A DNA stretch of 6,133 bases, taken from Bacteroidota bacterium. Lineage in GTDB: Bacteria; Bacteroidota; Bacteroidia; Flavobacteriales_F; PHOS-HE28. The notes beneath the pieces were generated by a model. That model searched no databases, was not told where the DNA came from, and saw only the letters and a program-made list of their open reading frames with translations. Shown here piece after piece: positions 4,161 through 6,133 of this stretch. Position 1 is the stretch's first letter; each line of letters opens with the position of its first letter. The position numbers and the translations under genes were made by a program. The stretch lies in contig JAEYYE010000217.1 of NCBI GenBank assembly GCA_023430945.1, positions 1 to 6,133 on the forward strand, given 5' to 3'.

Positions 4161-6133
4161 TTATCGCACGACGGTGATCTTTCCGGTTCCGATCCGTTCA
4201 CCGACCTGAAGCGTGTAGAGATACGATCCATTGGGAAGCGTCTCCACATTCACATCGATACGCTTATTGCCGGGCGATGCGATCGCCTGGATCGGCCGTG
4301 CGATCTCCTTTCCGGAAAGATCGAATATCCTCAACGTTACCGGTGCGTGTTGATCCACTTCATACATGATCGTGGTGTAGGTCGAGGCTGGGTTCGGGAA
4401 ATTGAACAGGTTCCCGATCGAAGCATCACGATCGGCGATCGAAACGGAAAGGTCGAGACGGAAAACCCCGCCGCCCTTCGTTCCGCCGAGGATCACACCG
4501 TTCATGTCGACGGTGAGCGATTGCACATCGAGCGTGCTCAAACCATCGTTGATCTCGATCCAATTATCGCCGTTGTCCGTGCTCATGTAAGCACCGCCGG
4601 AAGTTCCTGCGAATACGCGATCGGCTCCATCCACCGTGATCGTTTGGATGTTCACGTTGGTCAATCCATTGATGATCTCTTCCCACGTTTCACCGTTGTC
4701 GGTGGATCGATACATGCTGCCGCCCATGTTGGTGCCGCTCGCGAAAAGCACATCTGCGGAATTCACGGCTATCGCGGTGATGTCCAGGTAGGTCATTCCA
4801 CTGCTCGTCATTTCCCAGGTATCGCCACCATCGGTGGATCGGAAGATCCCTTCATTGCAACCAGCGCTTCCAGCGAAAAGTTCATCCTGCGAATTGATCG
4901 CGATGGACCACATCTGCGGACATGTAAGTCCTGAGTTGATCTGTGTCCAGGTGTCACCGTTATCGGTAGATCGGTACATGCCCTGGCCGGGATATGTGGC
5001 CGCAAAGAGATCACCGCTGGAATTGATCGCGAGTGCACGTACATCGGTATCGATGATGCCGCTCACATCGGTCCAGGTTTCGCCATTGTCGGTGGATCGG
5101 AAAACGCCGCCTTCGCCATTCACGAAGTCAGCCCCGGCGAAGATGTCGCCATCGTCGTTCACCGCGATCGTCCTGATGTAATGGGCATCCAGGCCGTTGT
5201 TGATCTTCGTCCAGGTCGCACCATCATCAGTGGATCTGAACATGCCAACGCCGTAGGTGCCTGCGAAGATGTGGTTCGATCCGTTCACTGCGACCGCACG
5301 CACATCGGTGGCGATCAATCCGGTGTTGCTTTCCTCCCAGGTAGTGGCACTGTCCATGGATCGGAAAACGCCGCCTCCGAAATAAGTGCCGGCCAGGATG
5401 TCGCCAGCAGCGTTCACCCCGAGTGAAAGCACTTCCGGTGTGGTGAGCCCGGTGTTCATCGGCGTCCATGTCGTTCCTTCATCTCCCGATCGGAAAATGC
5501 CGTCGCCGTAAGTGCCCGCGTAGAGGTTGCCCAACGGATCCTCGGCGATCGCATACACGTTGTTCGTTGTAGCGATCGTAAGCGGGTCCCAGCTCGCGCC
5601 GTTGTCAGCGGAAACGAAGATCCCATCACCGAAATCAGCGCCCGCGTATATGTTACCATCCTCATCGATCAACAACGCGACGATCGCCGGCGCTGTGAGG
5701 CCGTTGTTGATCTCAGTCCACGTATCGCCATTGTCCGTGGAGTGGAACATGCCACCGCCCCAGGTACCGGCGAAGAGCTCGTCCGCTTCGTTCACTGCCA
5801 ATGCGGTCACCCATGAATTGGTGAGTCCGCTGATCACTGGCACCCAGTTCTCGCCATTGTCCACCGATCGGAAAACACCACCACCTTCCACGGTGCCGGC
5901 GAAAATGTGGCCGCTTGAATTTGTGGCCAGGCTGATAACGAAAGGCCATTCAAGCCCATCGTTCACGGACATCCATGTGTTCCCATTATCCGTGGATCGG
6001 AAAACACCACCGCCCATGGTGCCTGCAAAAACGTGATCGTTCGGCGCAACGGTGATCGCCCAAACATCCTTGGAAGTGATGCCGTTGTTGGCCGAGGACC
6101 AGCTGGCACCCCCATTGGTCGAAGTGAATACCC
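4161..6133 (-). CDS. Secreted Asp-box (BNR) repeat protein with T9SS sorting domain, 5' end missing
   Basis: The frame is open from the right edge, giving 656 residues to the stop at 4161. The ATG at 6017 is not the start, because the frame upstream of it encodes another repeat. The visible part holds twelve full units of 42-45 residues plus one cut unit. Each unit has an Asp-box of the form S-x-D-N-G-x-T-W followed by NGL, a strand such as VxALAVN and then IFAGT. Such units form beta-propeller blades, as in sialidases and photosynthesis-assembly or sortilin-like proteins. No sialidase catalytic residues are visible, so an adhesive or scaffold role is likelier than an enzymatic one. After a linker, the last 80 residues (NFPNPAS to GKITVVR) form a Por-type sorting domain that sends proteins through the type IX system to the cell surface. 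The signal peptide should lie beyond the window. A strong terminator follows. Confidence 0.93.
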   Translation of the reverse strand, partial: VFTSTNGGASWSSANNGITSKDVWAITVAPNDHVFAGTMGGGVFRSTDNGNTWMSVNDGLEWPFVISLATNSSGHIFAGTVEGGGVFRSVDNGENWVPVISGLTNSWVTALAVNEADELFAGTWGGGMFHSTDNGDTWTEINNGLTAPAIVALLIDEDGNIYAGADFGDGIFVSADNGASWDPLTIATTNNVYAIAEDPLGNLYAGTYGDGIFRSGDEGTTWTPMNTGLTTPEVLSLGVNAAGDILAGTYFGGGVFRSMDSATTWEESNTGLIATDVRAVAVNGSNHIFAGTYGVGMFRSTDDGATWTKINNGLDAHYIRTIAVNDDGDIFAGADFVNGEGGVFRSTDNGETWTDVSGIIDTDVRALAINSSGDLFAATYPGQGMYRSTDNGDTWTQINSGLTCPQMWSIAINSQDELFAGSAGCNEGIFRSTDGGDTWEMTSSGMTYLDITAIAVNSADVLFASGTNMGGSMYRSTDNGETWEEIINGLTNVNIQTITVDGADRVFAGTSGGAYMSTDNGDNWIEINDGLSTLDVQSLTVDMNGVILGGTKGGGVFRLDLSVSIADRDASIGNLFNFPNPASTYTTIMYEVDQHAPVTLRIFDLSGKEIARPIQAIASPGNKRIDVNVETLPNGSYLYTLQVGERIGTGKITVVR
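4164..4403 (-). other. Region encoding the type IX secretion C-terminal sorting domain
   Basis: These 80 codons begin NFPNPAS, continue through a MYEV...VTLRIFDLSGKEI block and a NVETLPNGSYLYTL block, and end GKITVVR. The order and spacing match the type A sorting domain recognised and removed by the type IX machinery of Bacteroidota. It is the strongest taxonomic marker in the window. Confidence 0.92.
4479..6133. repeat. Tandem coding repeat of about 129 bp (Asp-box units)
   Basis: On the plus strand, copies of GGATCGGAAAACGCCGCC-like sequence recur about every 126-135 bases, for example near 5869, 5998 and 5358. They are the DNA side of the Asp-box units. The units have diverged to different degrees: the Asp-boxes at about 5490 (SGDEGTTW) and 5357 (SMDSATTW) are the most altered. 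DNA similarity between units makes unequal recombination, and so changes in unit number, plausible. Confidence 0.8.

Noticed and set aside
4128..4934. 268-residue plus-strand open frame opposite the Asp-box gene
   Set aside because: It is a shadow of the repeat gene, starts in the terminator stem, and has repeated low-information segments that mirror the Asp-box units.
4479..6133. Regular repeats as a CRISPR array
   Set aside because: The roughly 129-base period is coding, imperfect and fully explained by Asp-box protein units.

Overview
The window comes from a member of the Bacteroidota, probably a relatively GC-rich Flavobacteriales or Chitinophagales-like lineage; the genus cannot be told. 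The reasons are a type IX secretion (Por) C-terminal sorting domain on a large Asp-box protein, a Bacteroidota-style XerC/D-like integrase with an N-terminal WS...CW motif, a lack of clear Shine-Dalgarno sequences, and TAnnTTTG-like promoter elements. Every supported gene lies on the minus strand, so transcription runs from the right edge to the left.

In transcription order the layout is as follows. (1) 6133-4161: C-terminal 656 residues of a secreted Asp-box (BNR) repeat protein that runs off the right edge and ends in a T9SS sorting domain. (2) 4142-4110: a strong intrinsic terminator for that gene. (3) 4092-3102: a two-gene unit of a four-helix membrane protein and a DUF4256 protein. (4) 3054-2480: a toxin-antitoxin pair joined by a GTGA overlap. 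The antitoxin looks whole, but the PIN toxin seems to have lost about 25 residues and an active-site acid. (5) 2432-1482: an exported alpha/beta hydrolase of the S9/dienelactone-hydrolase type. (6) 1442-306: a tyrosine recombinase with all six catalytic residues, its start codon inside a 9-bp inverted repeat. (7) 305-184: a non-coding, structured spacer with long inverted arms, a central hairpin and an internal direct repeat. (8) 183-1: the start of a second, unrelated PIN-like gene, about 34% GC.

The right two thirds read as ordinary chromosome. The left third reads as an accessory edge: an integrase, a structured spacer just downstream of it, and then a gene of very different base composition. 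The most interesting hypothesis is that the spacer at 198-305 is the recombinase's own recombination site and the AT-rich PIN gene the first captured cargo, as in an integron-like or single-integration arrangement. The site does not match canonical attC geometry, and the integrase spacing is Xer-like rather than IntI-like, so this would be a different system or a simple genomic-island boundary. The window ends too early to decide.
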